Shown in pieces: positions 54,365 to 62,729 of a DNA stretch of 64,000 nt. Numbering within the stretch: position 1 is the first letter of the stretch; each line of letters opens with the position of its first letter. The stretch covers positions 1-64,000 of the forward strand of contig NZ_PYBV01000026.1 of NCBI RefSeq assembly GCF_003205615.1, written 5' to 3'. Under the pieces are notes generated by a model. It made no database searches. It was not told the origin of the DNA and worked only from the letters and a program-made list of their open reading frames with translations. Position numbers and translations under genes: made by a program. Source of the DNA: Micromonospora arborensis. Lineage in GTDB: Bacteria > Actinomycetota > Actinomycetes > Mycobacteriales > Micromonosporaceae.

Positions 54365-54421
54365 CCCGGCGCGCGAATTGATCATTCGGGCCGTGCGCGG
54401 CCGGCGTTTCCGCGCGCCGGG
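54365..54421. promoter_or_regulatory. Long stem-loop in leader of channel-like gene
   Basis: Perfect 11-bp arms CCCGGCGCGCG and complement enclose 35 nt with an inner CCG/CGG hairpin. It ends 57 nt before the start codon. TTGCCA-16-TAGAGG just upstream could be the promoter, which would place the hairpin in the 5' leader. Confidence 0.4.
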
Positions 54422-54477
54422 TCGGGGGTAGGTCCGGGAACGACCATCCCGGCTGCCCCGCGTAAAGGAATGACCAC

Positions 54478-55563
54478 ATGAGTGACAACGTCAGCGACGC
54501 GGTGGGCGACGCCCTCCGCTCGGTGATGCTCTTCGTGCCCAAGGCCGTCGCCTTCCTGGCGATCCTGGTGGCCGGATGGCTGATCGCCAAGGCCGTGTTG
54601 AAGATCGTGGAGAAGGTCCTGGAGCGGGTGGGCTTCGACCGCGCCGTCGAACGCGGCGGCGTCCGCCGGGCGTTGAGTCGCTCGCGGTACGACGCCAGCG
54701 ACATCGTCGCGAAGCTCGTCTACTACGCCGTGCTGCTGTTCACCCTCCAACTCGCCTTCGGCATCTGGGGACCCAACCCGATCTCCGACCTGCTCGCCGC
54801 GGTGATCTCGTGGCTGCCCCGCGCCTTCGTCGCGATCGTCATCGTCGTGGTCGCCGCCGCCATCGCCAACGCGGTCAAGGACATCATCAGCGGTGCGCTC
54901 GGCGGCCTGTCGTACGGCCGGGTGCTGGCCAACATCGCCTCGGTGTTCATCCTCGGCCTCGGCATCATCGCGGCGCTCAACCAGATCGGCGTGGCCACCG
55001 CGGTCACCACTCCCGTGCTGGTCGCCGTGCTGGCCACCGTCGGCGGGATCCTCGTCGTCGGGGTCGGCGGTGGCCTGATCCGCCCGATGCAGAGCCGATG
55101 GGAGGGGTGGCTGACCCGCGCCGAGCAGGAGTCACAGGTGGTCGCCTCGCACGCCCGCGCCTACCGGGACGGCCGCCGCGACGCCGAGGCCGAGCAGGCC
55201 CGACTCTCGCGGGTCACCACCGGACCGGCCGCTGAGTCGACCCGGCCGTCGACCGTCGCCACCGATCCCGAGGCCACCCAGGTCGTGACCCGCCCTGCCG
55301 ACCCGGAGGCCACCAAGGTGGTGACCCGGCCGGTCGACGCGGAGGCCACCCAGGTGGTGACCCGCCCTGCCGACCCGGAGGCCACCCAGGTCGTGACCCG
55401 GCCGGTCGGCCACGACGCCGACACGACTCAGGTGGTCGGCCGGGGCGGCGACGCCGACACGACTCAGGTGGTGAGCGCCGGCGGCGCGGTGCCGGGCCAG
55501 CGCACCAGCGACGACAGCGAGGCCACCACCGTCATCCCGCCGTTCGACCCGAACCGGCGCTGA
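54478..55563 (+). CDS. Mechanosensitive-channel-like protein with TQVV repeat tail
   Basis: A 361-aa membrane protein with about four helices (20-45, 80-98, 112-140, 148-205) of the conserved TM-helix / CmpX type, no MscS beta domain being obvious. A charged linker follows. The C-terminal tail has four 12-residue repeats (DPEATQVVTRPA) and two shorter DADTTQVV repeats, all acidic-T-Q-V-V. This resembles Ser/Thr-kinase targets read by FHA domains, but that is inference. ATG with AAAGGA upstream. Confidence 0.82.
   Translation: MSDNVSDAVGDALRSVMLFVPKAVAFLAILVAGWLIAKAVLKIVEKVLERVGFDRAVERGGVRRALSRSRYDASDIVAKLVYYAVLLFTLQLAFGIWGPNPISDLLAAVISWLPRAFVAIVIVVVAAAIANAVKDIISGALGGLSYGRVLANIASVFILGLGIIAALNQIGVATAVTTPVLVAVLATVGGILVVGVGGGLIRPMQSRWEGWLTRAEQESQVVASHARAYRDGRRDAEAEQARLSRVTTGPAAESTRPSTVATDPEATQVVTRPADPEATKVVTRPVDAEATQVVTRPADPEATQVVTRPVGHDADTTQVVGRGGDADTTQVVSAGGAVPGQRTSDDSEATTVIPPFDPNRR
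55264..55407 (+). repeat. Four 36-bp coding tandem repeats
   Basis: Four in-frame 36-bp units begin at 55264, 55300, 55336 and 55372 and differ at a few positions. They encode the DPEATQVVTRPA tail. Confidence 0.9.
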
Positions 55564-55580
55564 CCCGCTGCGCCATCAGT

Positions 55581-55611
55581 GGGGTGGGGTCCCTTCCGGG
55601 GGTCCCACCCC
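55581..55611 (+). terminator. Terminator after channel-like gene
   Basis: GGGGTGGG pairs with CCCACCCC, with an inner GTCCC/GGGG pairing possible, 18 nt after the stop. Confidence 0.65.
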
Positions 55612-55666
55612 GTTCGCGCGCTGTCCGGCAGGTCGAAAACGCTGGCCGGCGCCAACGCCGCGCGTC

Positions 55667-55777
55667 TAGCATCGCGGCATGACCTGGCGACATTGATCCC
55701 GCAGCGTAGACCGATCCCGTGGGCCACCACGGGCACCGCACGACCGGTGTCCGTCTCCACTCCCACGGGAAGGCCTC
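55667..55777 (+). promoter_or_regulatory. Candidate leader-peptide attenuator before MFS gene
   Basis: TAGCAT (55667-55672) ends 6 nt before an ATG (55679) that opens a five-codon ORF, MTWRH, then TGA. After it CCCGTGG (55716-55722) can pair with CCACGGG at 55727-55733, or with a second CCACGGG at 55763-55769 that overlaps the GGGAAGG ribosome site of the MFS gene. Two exclusive folds plus a mini-ORF are the pattern of translational attenuation. Confidence 0.42.
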
Positions 55778-57067
55778 ATGACTCACCTCGCCTCGCGCGT
55801 GCCCGACCCGGCGGTCCGCCGGCTGACGGCCACCCTCTACGGGTACGCGTTCCTCAGTGACCTCGTCCTGCTCTACCCGCTGTACGTGGTGTTCTTCGCC
55901 GACACCGGGCTGTCGGTGGGGCAGATCTCGTCGCTCTTCGTCGTCTGGTCGGCCGCCGGCATCCTGTTCGAGGTGCCGTCCGGCGCGTGGGCCGACGTGG
56001 TGTCCCGCCGCCTGCTGCTCTGCCTCGCTCCGCTGGTGACCGCTGCCGCTTTCGCGCTGTGGGTGCTGGTGCCGTCGTACCCGGCGTTCGCCGTTGGTTT
56101 CCTGCTCTGGGGCGCCGCCGGCGCGTTGGTCTCCGGCGCGCTGGAGGCGCTGGTCTGGACCGAGCTGGACCGGCTCGGCGCGGTCGGGCGCTACGCCCGG
56201 GTGCTCGGCCGTGCGCGCACGGCGGGTGTGCTGGGCGTGGTGTGCTCCGGGGTGCTCGCCGGCCCGGTGTTCGCCGTCGGCGGGTACCCGCTGGTCGGCG
56301 CGGCCAGCGTGCTCGCCTGCCTGCTCGCCACAGTGGTCGCCGCCCGGTTTCCGGAGCACCGCCCATCGGCCGCCGACGTGCCCGGGGAACGCCCGCCCGG
56401 GACCGCCGCACCCGCCGACCCGGACGACGACGGCGACCTGGGCTGGTGGGACACGCTGCGGGCCGGGGTGGCGCAGGTTCGCACCCGCCCGCCGGTACGG
56501 GCCGCCGTGCTGCTGGTCGCCGTCGTGGCCGCCGACTGGGGTGCTCTGGACGAGTTCACCCCGCTGTTGGCCCTGGACGTCGGCGTCGGCGCGCAGGCTG
56601 TGCCGCTGCTGCTCCTGCTGCTCTGGGCCGGGGTGACCGTCGGCGGGCTGCTCGCCCCGGCGGGGGAGCGGCTGAGCCAGCGGGGCTACGCCGCTCTGCT
56701 GGGCCTGGTCGGCGTCGCGCTGGCCGGGGGCGCGCTCCTTGCGCACCCGGCCGGGTTCGTGTTGCTCGCCGTGGCGTTCGGGGCCGCGCAACTGGCCACC
56801 GTGCTGGCCGACGCCCGGCTCCAGGCCCGGATCACCGGCAGCAGCCGGGCCACCGTCACCTCGATGGCGGGGATGGCCACCGACGCGCTGATCATCGGGA
56901 CGTACGCCTTCTATGGCCTGCTCGCCACGGCGGCCGGCAACGCGGTGGCGTTCGCGGTGACGGCCGGGCCGTACCTCGTCGTGGGGCTGGTGGTGCTGAC
57001 CCGCCGCCGGCGCACCGCGGCGGCGCCCACCGGTGTCGCCGCGGTTGCCGCGAACGCCCCCGACTGA
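55778..57067 (+). CDS. MFS transporter
   Basis: A 429-aa, 12-helix transporter with GAWADVVSRRLLL between helices 2 and 3 (MFS motif A) and a long cytoplasmic loop rich in Pro/Asp in the middle. Family resembles small-molecule exporters. Its leader has a mini-ORF and alternate hairpins, so translation may be induced. ATG with GGGAAGG. Confidence 0.88.
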   Translation: MTHLASRVPDPAVRRLTATLYGYAFLSDLVLLYPLYVVFFADTGLSVGQISSLFVVWSAAGILFEVPSGAWADVVSRRLLLCLAPLVTAAAFALWVLVPSYPAFAVGFLLWGAAGALVSGALEALVWTELDRLGAVGRYARVLGRARTAGVLGVVCSGVLAGPVFAVGGYPLVGAASVLACLLATVVAARFPEHRPSAADVPGERPPGTAAPADPDDDGDLGWWDTLRAGVAQVRTRPPVRAAVLLVAVVAADWGALDEFTPLLALDVGVGAQAVPLLLLLLWAGVTVGGLLAPAGERLSQRGYAALLGLVGVALAGGALLAHPAGFVLLAVAFGAAQLATVLADARLQARITGSSRATVTSMAGMATDALIIGTYAFYGLLATAAGNAVAFAVTAGPYLVVGLVVLTRRRRTAAAPTGVAAVAANAPD

Positions 57068-57074
57068 CCAGGGC

Positions 57075-57105
57075 CCCGGCGGCGGCCGGTGTGGCCGCCG
57101 CCGGG
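57075..57105. terminator. Bidirectional terminator
   Basis: Perfect 13-bp stem CCCGGCGGCGGCC and complement with a 5-nt loop between the MFS gene and the VOC remnant. Confidence 0.75.
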
Positions 57106-57112
57106 AGCGCGC

Positions 57113-57394
57113 TCAGGAGGACAGGTGCAGGAACGACCACTGGTGGCCGTCGAGGTCCCGGAAGCCGCGCATGTACAACGGCCCGTTGGCCGTTCCCGGC
57201 CCGAGCGACTCCCCACCGGCGACCGCCGCCCGGTCGACCAGCTCGTCGACCTGTTCCCGGCTCTGCGCCGACAGCCCCACGATGACCTCCCGGCTGGTGG
57301 CGGTGTCCGGGGTGGCGGCCCCGGTCAGCTTCTCGTGCAGGACGTTGACCCGGGCCTTCGACTCGCCGACCGCGTCGAAGCCGACGACGATCCG
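57113..57394 (-). pseudogene. VOC-family protein remnant lacking N-terminus
   Basis: About 93 codons read IVVGFDAVGESKARVN and end MRGFRDLDGHQWSFLHL, the C-terminal part of a glyoxalase-type protein. There is no start codon, and the frame begins directly after the TGA of the SEC-C gene, in the same frame. The first 30-60 residues of a normal VOC protein are missing, so it is most likely a deletion remnant. Stop-codon readthrough would make a fusion, but that is speculative. Confidence 0.65.
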
Positions 57395-57814
57395 TCAGGG
57401 CTGGTCGCCGTCGAGGTAGACCCATCGGCCGTCCTCGCGAACGAACCGGCTGTGTTCGGTCAACGCGCCGGGCCGGCCCGCGTCCCGGTAGTGAGCGTGG
57501 AACGTCACCGTGCCGGCGGTGTCGAGCAGGCCACCCCGCTCGGTGTCGATGATCTCCAGTCGGGTCCACCGCTGCCCGGGGTCCAGTTCGAGGAGGGCGG
57601 GCCGGGTCGAGGAGTGCCAGCTGCGCAGCAGGTAACCGGTGTTGCCGAGGGCGAAGGCGCTGAACCGGGAACGCATCAACGCCTCCGCCGTCGGTGCCGC
57701 CGCGTCGCCGTCGTGCAGCGGGGCGCAGCAGTCCGCGTACGCCCGGCCGGAGCCGCACGGGCAGGCCCGTCCCGTCGTCGTGTCCGCCCGTCGGCGTGCC
57801 GCACCCTTACCCAC
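57395..57814 (-). CDS. SEC-C / YchJ-like zinc-motif protein
   Basis: A 139-aa protein with an N-terminal SEC-C zinc motif (CPCGSGRAYADCC) and the YchJ/UPF0225 domain (AEALMRSRFSAFALG, then RWTRLEIID). Function unknown; SEC-C motifs bind zinc and often ribosome or SecB partners. GTG start with CAGGAT 6 nt upstream. Confidence 0.88.
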   Translation of the reverse strand: MGKGAARRRADTTTGRACPCGSGRAYADCCAPLHDGDAAAPTAEALMRSRFSAFALGNTGYLLRSWHSSTRPALLELDPGQRWTRLEIIDTERGGLLDTAGTVTFHAHYRDAGRPGALTEHSRFVREDGRWVYLDGDQP

Positions 57815-57915
57815 CCCGCCATCCTGCCGCACCACCGGCCAGCCCTGGACGCCGACCGTCGGGTTGACGCTCCTCCCAGGCGCACGAGATGACGCGCTCG
57901 CCCGTCCGTAGGGGT

Positions 57916-58374
57916 TCAGTCGCAGCCCAGGGTTTGTGTCGTGCGAGGCCAGGCCTCTACTCGCTGGGGATCCGGGTAGACCACGTACGCGAGGTCGTCG
58001 GAGTTGCTCGGCGCCAACCACAGTTGCTGCCCGTCCGGCCCGGTGTAGTCGGTGGTGCGGGCGTCGGCCGGCAAGTCGGCGCGCGGGACGTAGGTGGCGC
58101 GTACCTCCGCGCCGAGCCGTCCGGTGGGATCCCTGACGTACTGCCGGTTCGCCGCCGCACCGGTCTGCCCGGGCAACGGCCACTCGACGTGCAGAAAGGT
58201 CACGTCCTGCCACCCGCAGTGCTCGGCACCCGCGTACGACTCGACGGCCTTGTCCTGGCGGGCGGCGTTACTCCAGTACGTGACGTCGGCGTCGCCTGGA
58301 CCGCAGGCTGCGACGACGAGAGCGCCGCCGATCAGCGCGCAGAGCAGGGGCCACCTGGATCTGTTGGCGGACAC
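57916..58374 (-). CDS. Hypothetical lipoprotein
   Basis: A 152-aa lipoprotein with a lipobox (ALVVAACG), then a soluble domain with a Cys pair (Cys in EHCGW and a C-terminal Cys) that may form a disulfide. No family recognised. GTG at 58374 has AGGGGG at good spacing, and a promoter lies just upstream, so an ATG 42 nt earlier is rejected. Confidence 0.72.
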   Translation of the reverse strand: MSANRSRWPLLCALIGGALVVAACGPGDADVTYWSNAARQDKAVESYAGAEHCGWQDVTFLHVEWPLPGQTGAAANRQYVRDPTGRLGAEVRATYVPRADLPADARTTDYTGPDGQQLWLAPSNSDDLAYVVYPDPQRVEAWPRTTQTLGCD

Positions 58375-58405
58375 GTGACCCCCTGCGGGCGTTGCCGGCG
58401 CCGAC

Positions 58406-58433
58406 AGTGTATCCATGAATAGACTCTTGGCAA
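58406..58433 (-). promoter_or_regulatory. Promoter of hypothetical lipoprotein gene
   Basis: On the minus strand TTGCCA (58433-58428), a 16-bp spacer and TACACT (58411-58406). Confidence 0.5.
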
Positions 58434-58545
58434 TTTCCTCTGATGGAACATCTGATGTCCGTCGCGCCTCGACGGGCTCCCGGCCACCGTGCGGGCAGCA
58501 CAGTGACGCTCCGGCTGACCTGCCGTGGTCGTCGCGGACGTGCAG

Positions 58546-59646
58546 CTATAGCCAGCCGGAGCGGCGGAACAGGCGGTGCAGGACCAGGGCGGTTGCGGCC
58601 ATCAGGGTGAGGGCAAAGGCGTAGCCGTAGCGCCAGGCCAGCCCGGGCAGGTTGTCGAAGTTCATGCCGTAGATGCCGGCGATGCCGGTCTGGGTGGCCG
58701 CGATGGCGGCCCACGCGGCGATCTTGCGCATGTCGTTGTTCTGTTCCACGGCGAGCTGGGCGAGTCGCGACTGGACGATCGAGGTGAGCAGGTCGTCGTA
58801 CGCGGCCACCCGGTCGACCGCCCGGCTCAGCCGGCCGTCCACGTCGACGAACCAGCGGTGCAGGGTGCGGGGCGGGCCGTCCGGGTCGAGCAGCGTACGC
58901 ATGGGTGCCTGCAGCGGCAGGACCGCCCGTTTGAACTCCACCACCTCCCGCTTGAGCTGGTAGATGTGCTGGATGTCGGCCCTCCGGTCGCGGGCGAACA
59001 CGGCCTCCTCGACCCGTTCCAGGTCCCGCTCCACGTGCCCGGCCACCTCCAGGTAGGAGTCGACCATCCGGTTGCAGACCGCGTACGCCACCGCCCACGG
59101 TCCGGCGGCCAGCAGCGTGGGGCGGCGCTCGATGTCGGCGCGGACGCTGCGCAGCGCCCCGGCGGCGCCGTGTCGCACGGTGATGGCGAACCGGTCACCG
59201 ATCAGCACCATCACGTCCCCGGTGTCGATGACCTCGGAGGTGTCGGTCAGCTCCTCGTGCTCCACGTACCCGGCGGTGCGCAGCACCAGCAGCGTGACCG
59301 GCCCGTGGCGCTGCACGGTGGGCCGGTGCCCGTCGGCGAGCGCCTGTTCGACGGTCAACTCGTCCAGGCCGAAGGTCCGGCCCACCGCGGCGAGCACGGC
59401 CGGGCCGGGGTCGTGCAACCCCAGCCACACGAACGCGTCGCGGACGTGCCGCGCGCGGGCGTACGCGTCGGCGTAGTGCCGCTGGCCGGGCTCGCGCCTG
59501 CCGTTGACGTAGACGGCGCAGTCGACGACGGCGTCCGGGTTGGACCGGCGCGGGGTGGGGGAGTCTCCCTCGACCCGGCCGAGCAGTCGACGGGCCAGTG
59601 CGCGTACGCCTCCACCGGTCCGGTCCCGTACCGGTCGCTGATCCAC
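58546..59646 (-). CDS. corA: CorA-family magnesium/divalent-cation channel
   Basis: A 366-aa protein with a large cytoplasmic N-terminal domain and two C-terminal membrane helices joined by the signature YGMNF. Conducts Mg2+ or related cations into the cell as a pentamer. The N-terminus (first 35 residues) is Arg-rich and could be shorter. Confidence 0.93.
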   Translation of the reverse strand: MDQRPVRDRTGGGVRALARRLLGRVEGDSPTPRRSNPDAVVDCAVYVNGRREPGQRHYADAYARARHVRDAFVWLGLHDPGPAVLAAVGRTFGLDELTVEQALADGHRPTVQRHGPVTLLVLRTAGYVEHEELTDTSEVIDTGDVMVLIGDRFAITVRHGAAGALRSVRADIERRPTLLAAGPWAVAYAVCNRMVDSYLEVAGHVERDLERVEEAVFARDRRADIQHIYQLKREVVEFKRAVLPLQAPMRTLLDPDGPPRTLHRWFVDVDGRLSRAVDRVAAYDDLLTSIVQSRLAQLAVEQNNDMRKIAAWAAIAATQTGIAGIYGMNFDNLPGLAWRYGYAFALTLMAATALVLHRLFRRSGWL

Positions 59647-59754
59647 CGCGTGCCTCCCCGTCGCCGCCGCACCGCCCCGGTCGCGGTGCCCGCGGGGACG
59701 GTGTCACCGCATTCTGCCGAGCAGGGTCCGGCTCCCGACAGGCGGGCGGGCCAC

Positions 59755-60366
59755 TCAGGCGGTGCGGGTGGCGAAGACGATGACGTTGTCGACGTAGTTG
59801 CCGGTCGCGGCGTCGAACCGGCCACCACAGGTGATCAGACGCAGTCCGGCGGCGTCCGCCGGGCCGTAGACCAGCGCGGTGGGAAAGCGGTCCTTTGGGT
59901 ACGCGCGGACGTCATCCACGGTGAACGTGGTGACCTGCGCGTCGGCGCGGGTGATCCGAATCTGCTCGCCGGCGCGCAGCCGACCGAGGTCGAAGAAGAC
60001 CGCCGGGCCGGCGGGGGAGTCGACGTGTCCCACCAGGACCGCGTTGCCGGTCTCGCCGGGGCTGACCCCGTGCCGGTACCAGCCGGCGAGGGTGGGCCGA
60101 TCCAGTGGTGGCACCTCCAGCACCCCGGCCGCGTCCGCGCCGACCGGGATGACCTCCGCGCGTACGCCGATGGTCGGGATCTGCACCCGGACCGGCGCGG
60201 CGCGCGTCAGCGGTGCCAGGTCCGGTGCGGGGTGGGTGCGCCGCGGCGCGTCGGCCGGCGGTCGTGGAGGCTGTGCCGGGTCGGCGGTGAGGCCGACGGT
60301 GATCAGGCCGAGCCCGGTCACGCCGAGCAGGGCGACCACGGCCGGTAGGGTCCGCCGCCACCACAC
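59755..60366 (-). CDS. Class F sortase
   Basis: A 203-aa membrane-anchored transpeptidase with an N-terminal helix (8-27), a Pro-rich linker and a sortase fold. Catalytic H114 (LVGHVDS) and C180 (LITCGG) are clear. The region after Cys (GRFDAATGNYVDN) should carry the catalytic Arg; R183 is the only nearby Arg, so this point is worth checking. A secreted protein with a C-terminal helix is encoded just upstream. GTG start. Confidence 0.88.
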   Translation of the reverse strand: MWWRRTLPAVVALLGVTGLGLITVGLTADPAQPPRPPADAPRRTHPAPDLAPLTRAAPVRVQIPTIGVRAEVIPVGADAAGVLEVPPLDRPTLAGWYRHGVSPGETGNAVLVGHVDSPAGPAVFFDLGRLRAGEQIRITRADAQVTTFTVDDVRAYPKDRFPTALVYGPADAAGLRLITCGGRFDAATGNYVDNVIVFATRTA

Positions 60367-60397
60367 GTGGGCACCTCCGCACGGGATCGTCGGGGTA

Positions 60398-60422
60398 CCC
60401 GCGCCGGTGTCACCGGCGCGGG
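60398..60422 (-). terminator. Terminator between secreted protein and sortase genes
   Basis: CCCGCGCCGG-TGTCA-CCGGCGCGGG, a perfect 10-bp stem in the 87-bp gap. It could separate or attenuate transcription of the sortase gene. Confidence 0.65.
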
Positions 60423-60453
60423 CACCCGTCCTCAGGGATGGAACAGTCGCCGA

Positions 60454-60939
60454 TCAGGCGACAGTGGACACCGGACGTCGCCGGCGGATCAGGATCACCG
60501 CGCCGGCGAGGGCGGTGCCGAGCAGCGTGCCGCCGGCGGCCAGGGCGCCGTTGTCGCGACTGTCGCCGCCGGAGCCGGCCGGTGCGGCGCCGATCGGGGT
60601 GACGGTGAACGATGCGCTGCCGGCCGAACTGCCGTCGCCGCAGGTCGCCGCCACCGTGTACGTACCCAGGGTGAACCCGGCGGTGAAGAGTTCGGCGCTC
60701 AGTCCGCCGCCGGCGGCGGCCGTGGTGGATCGGACGTTCTCGTCGCGGTTGGGGCCGGTGACCCGGAAGATGGCGTCACCCGACTTCGGGTTGCAGGTCG
60801 TCGCGGTGAGCACGACGGTCCCACCGACCGGGGTGGTGGCTGGTGACACGGTGGTGTCGGCCAGTGCGGCGCCTGGCAGCAGGAGCGTGCCGAGGCCCAC
60901 GCCGAGCGCCGCCGAGCAGAGTGCTGTTGAGACCTTCAT
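60454..60939 (-). CDS. Secreted cell-surface protein with C-terminal anchor
   Basis: A 161-aa protein with signal peptide (cleavage near ALADTT), an Ig-like beta domain with two Cys (TTCNPKSG, AATCGDGS), a Gly/Ser spacer and a C-terminal membrane helix followed by RRRR. This is a sortase-substrate layout, but no LPxTG-like motif precedes the helix (SGGDSRDNGALAAGG). It is next to the class F sortase. It may be a plain membrane protein or a nonstandard substrate. Confidence 0.78.
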   Translation of the reverse strand: MKVSTALCSAALGVGLGTLLLPGAALADTTVSPATTPVGGTVVLTATTCNPKSGDAIFRVTGPNRDENVRSTTAAAGGGLSAELFTAGFTLGTYTVAATCGDGSSAGSASFTVTPIGAAPAGSGGDSRDNGALAAGGTLLGTALAGAVILIRRRRPVSTVA

Positions 60940-61254
60940 ACGCGTCTTCCCTCACTTTTCGTCCGCTGACTGCGTGGGACGTCGTTCGGGTGGCCAACTC
61001 CGTGACTAGCACCGGTGTGCCCAACACTAGGTGGGTTGGGTCCCCGATCAGGTGAAAATGAGAAATCCTCGTTGCCGTCACGTGTCCACCCGAAGGCGGG
61101 GAGAGCTGCGGAAAGGCCCGGACGACCCGACCGGCACCGGTGCTCCGATCGATGTCCCTCCGGTCGGGCTGTCGCCGCTGGCCCAATGGCGAGGTATTGC
61201 CGACGACGGCGGAAATGCACCACCTGGCCAGTGTGATTTCGCCGTCGCGCCCTA

Positions 61255-61338
61255 TCCAAGATCCGCACAAGAACATGGATGTAGGTGCCTCGCGCGCTCT
61301 GGAGGCCCCTACATCCCTGAAGTTGCGCGGATCTTGGA
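61255..61338. repeat. Intergenic palindromic element 3 (84 bp)
   Basis: TCCAAGATCCGC (61255-61266) pairs perfectly with 61327-61338. Inside, GGATGTAGG (61277-61285) pairs with CCTACATCC (61308-61316), and GCCTC with GAGGC. The whole 84 bp can fold into one long interrupted stem. It lies in a 463-bp gap between divergent genes; no ORF is credible. The rest of the gap holds the promoter regions of the two flanking genes. Confidence 0.7.
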
Positions 61339-61402
61339 CCGCTCGCCATCCTTGCCGGCGGGGGAGGTGCGGCCGGGGGCGACGCTGGTAGGTTCGCTCG
61401 CC

Positions 61403-62674
61403 GTGACACCGAACGTGGGCGCTGGTCTGGGACCGGCGTTCGGCCGACTCTGGGCGGCGACCACCCTCTCCGCCCTGGGCAGCGGTCTGGCCACCGTCGC
61501 CGCGCCGCTCTTCGTCGCGTCGCGTACCGATGATCCGCTCGTGGTCGCCGGGGCGTCCGCCGTGGCCTGGCTGCCGTGGTTGCTGTTCGCCCTGCCCGGC
61601 GGGGTGCTGGTGGACCGGATGGACCGCCGCCGCCTGATGATCGTCATCGACCTGGTCCGGGTGGTCGCACTCGCCGTCCTGGCCACGGCGATCCTCAGCG
61701 GCCAAGGCGGGGTGGCGCTGCTGTTCGCAGTGCTGTTCCTGGTCAACACCGGTGAGATCGTGTTCCGCGCGGCGAGCCAGGCCATGGTGCCGGTCGTGGT
61801 GCCACGGCACCGCCTGGAGCGTGCCAACGGCTGGCTCAGCGGCGGCGCCACCCTCATGCACAGCATGCTCGCCGGTCCGCTCGGCGGCTTCCTGTTCGCG
61901 CTCTCGGCGGGCAGCCCGTTCCTGGTCAACGCCGTCACGTACGCCCTCAGCGCCGTGCTGGTGGCACTGATCGGCGGGGACTTCCGGGCCGCTGCCGACG
62001 ACGACACGCACGCACGCCGTCCCCGTTCGATGGGCGGCGAGATGGTCGAAGGACTGCGGTGGCTGGCCAACCAGCCTCTGCTGCGCACGATGGCCGTGCT
62101 GATCGGTCTGCTCAACGTGACCCTCACCGCCGCGCTCGCGGTGCTGGTGCTGCTCGCCGGCGAGCGGCTGGGACTCGGGTCCGTCGGCTACGGCCTGCTC
62201 TTCACCTGCATGGCCACCGGTGGGGTGCTCGGCGCCCTCCTCGGCGACCGGATCATCGCCCGGATCAGCGCCACCTGGACGATCCGGATCGGTCTGCTCG
62301 TCGAGGCGGGGCTGCACCTGGCGTTGGCCGCATCCCGCAGCACCATCGTGGTCGGGTTCGCGCTGTTCGCCTTCAGCGTGCACGGCGGGCTGTGGAACAT
62401 CGTGTCGAACTCACTGCGCCAACGACTCACCCCACCGTACCTGCAGGGCCGGGTGGCCAGCACCAACCTCTTCGTGGCGGCCGGCGGCAACTGCGTGGGC
62501 GCACTACTGGGCGGGCTGCTCGCCGCCCGATTCGGCATTACCGCCCCGTACTGGGTCGGGTTGGTGGTGGCGATCGGCGTCTCGGCCGCCACCTGGCGGG
62601 TCTTCAACCGCGCCGCGGTCGCGCGCGCCTACGCCGACCCGAGCCCGGTCGAGTCGCCCGCCCCGGTGGCCTGA
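61403..62674 (+). CDS. MFS transporter (MFS_3 type)
   Basis: A 423-aa, 12-helix transporter. GVLVDRMDRRRLM is motif A between helices 2 and 3. Resembles EntS-like exporters and the MFS at 27.1 kb. GTG start, TAGGTT 8 nt upstream; longer frames run through the palindromic element and are rejected. Confidence 0.88.
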   Translation: MTPNVGAGLGPAFGRLWAATTLSALGSGLATVAAPLFVASRTDDPLVVAGASAVAWLPWLLFALPGGVLVDRMDRRRLMIVIDLVRVVALAVLATAILSGQGGVALLFAVLFLVNTGEIVFRAASQAMVPVVVPRHRLERANGWLSGGATLMHSMLAGPLGGFLFALSAGSPFLVNAVTYALSAVLVALIGGDFRAAADDDTHARRPRSMGGEMVEGLRWLANQPLLRTMAVLIGLLNVTLTAALAVLVLLAGERLGLGSVGYGLLFTCMATGGVLGALLGDRIIARISATWTIRIGLLVEAGLHLALAASRSTIVVGFALFAFSVHGGLWNIVSNSLRQRLTPPYLQGRVASTNLFVAAGGNCVGALLGGLLAARFGITAPYWVGLVVAIGVSAATWRVFNRAAVARAYADPSPVESPAPVA

Positions 62675-62729
62675 GCGCCCGTTGCGGCCCGTCCGGTGCT
62701 GGCGCGCGACGGTGTGGCAGCGTGGGGCG

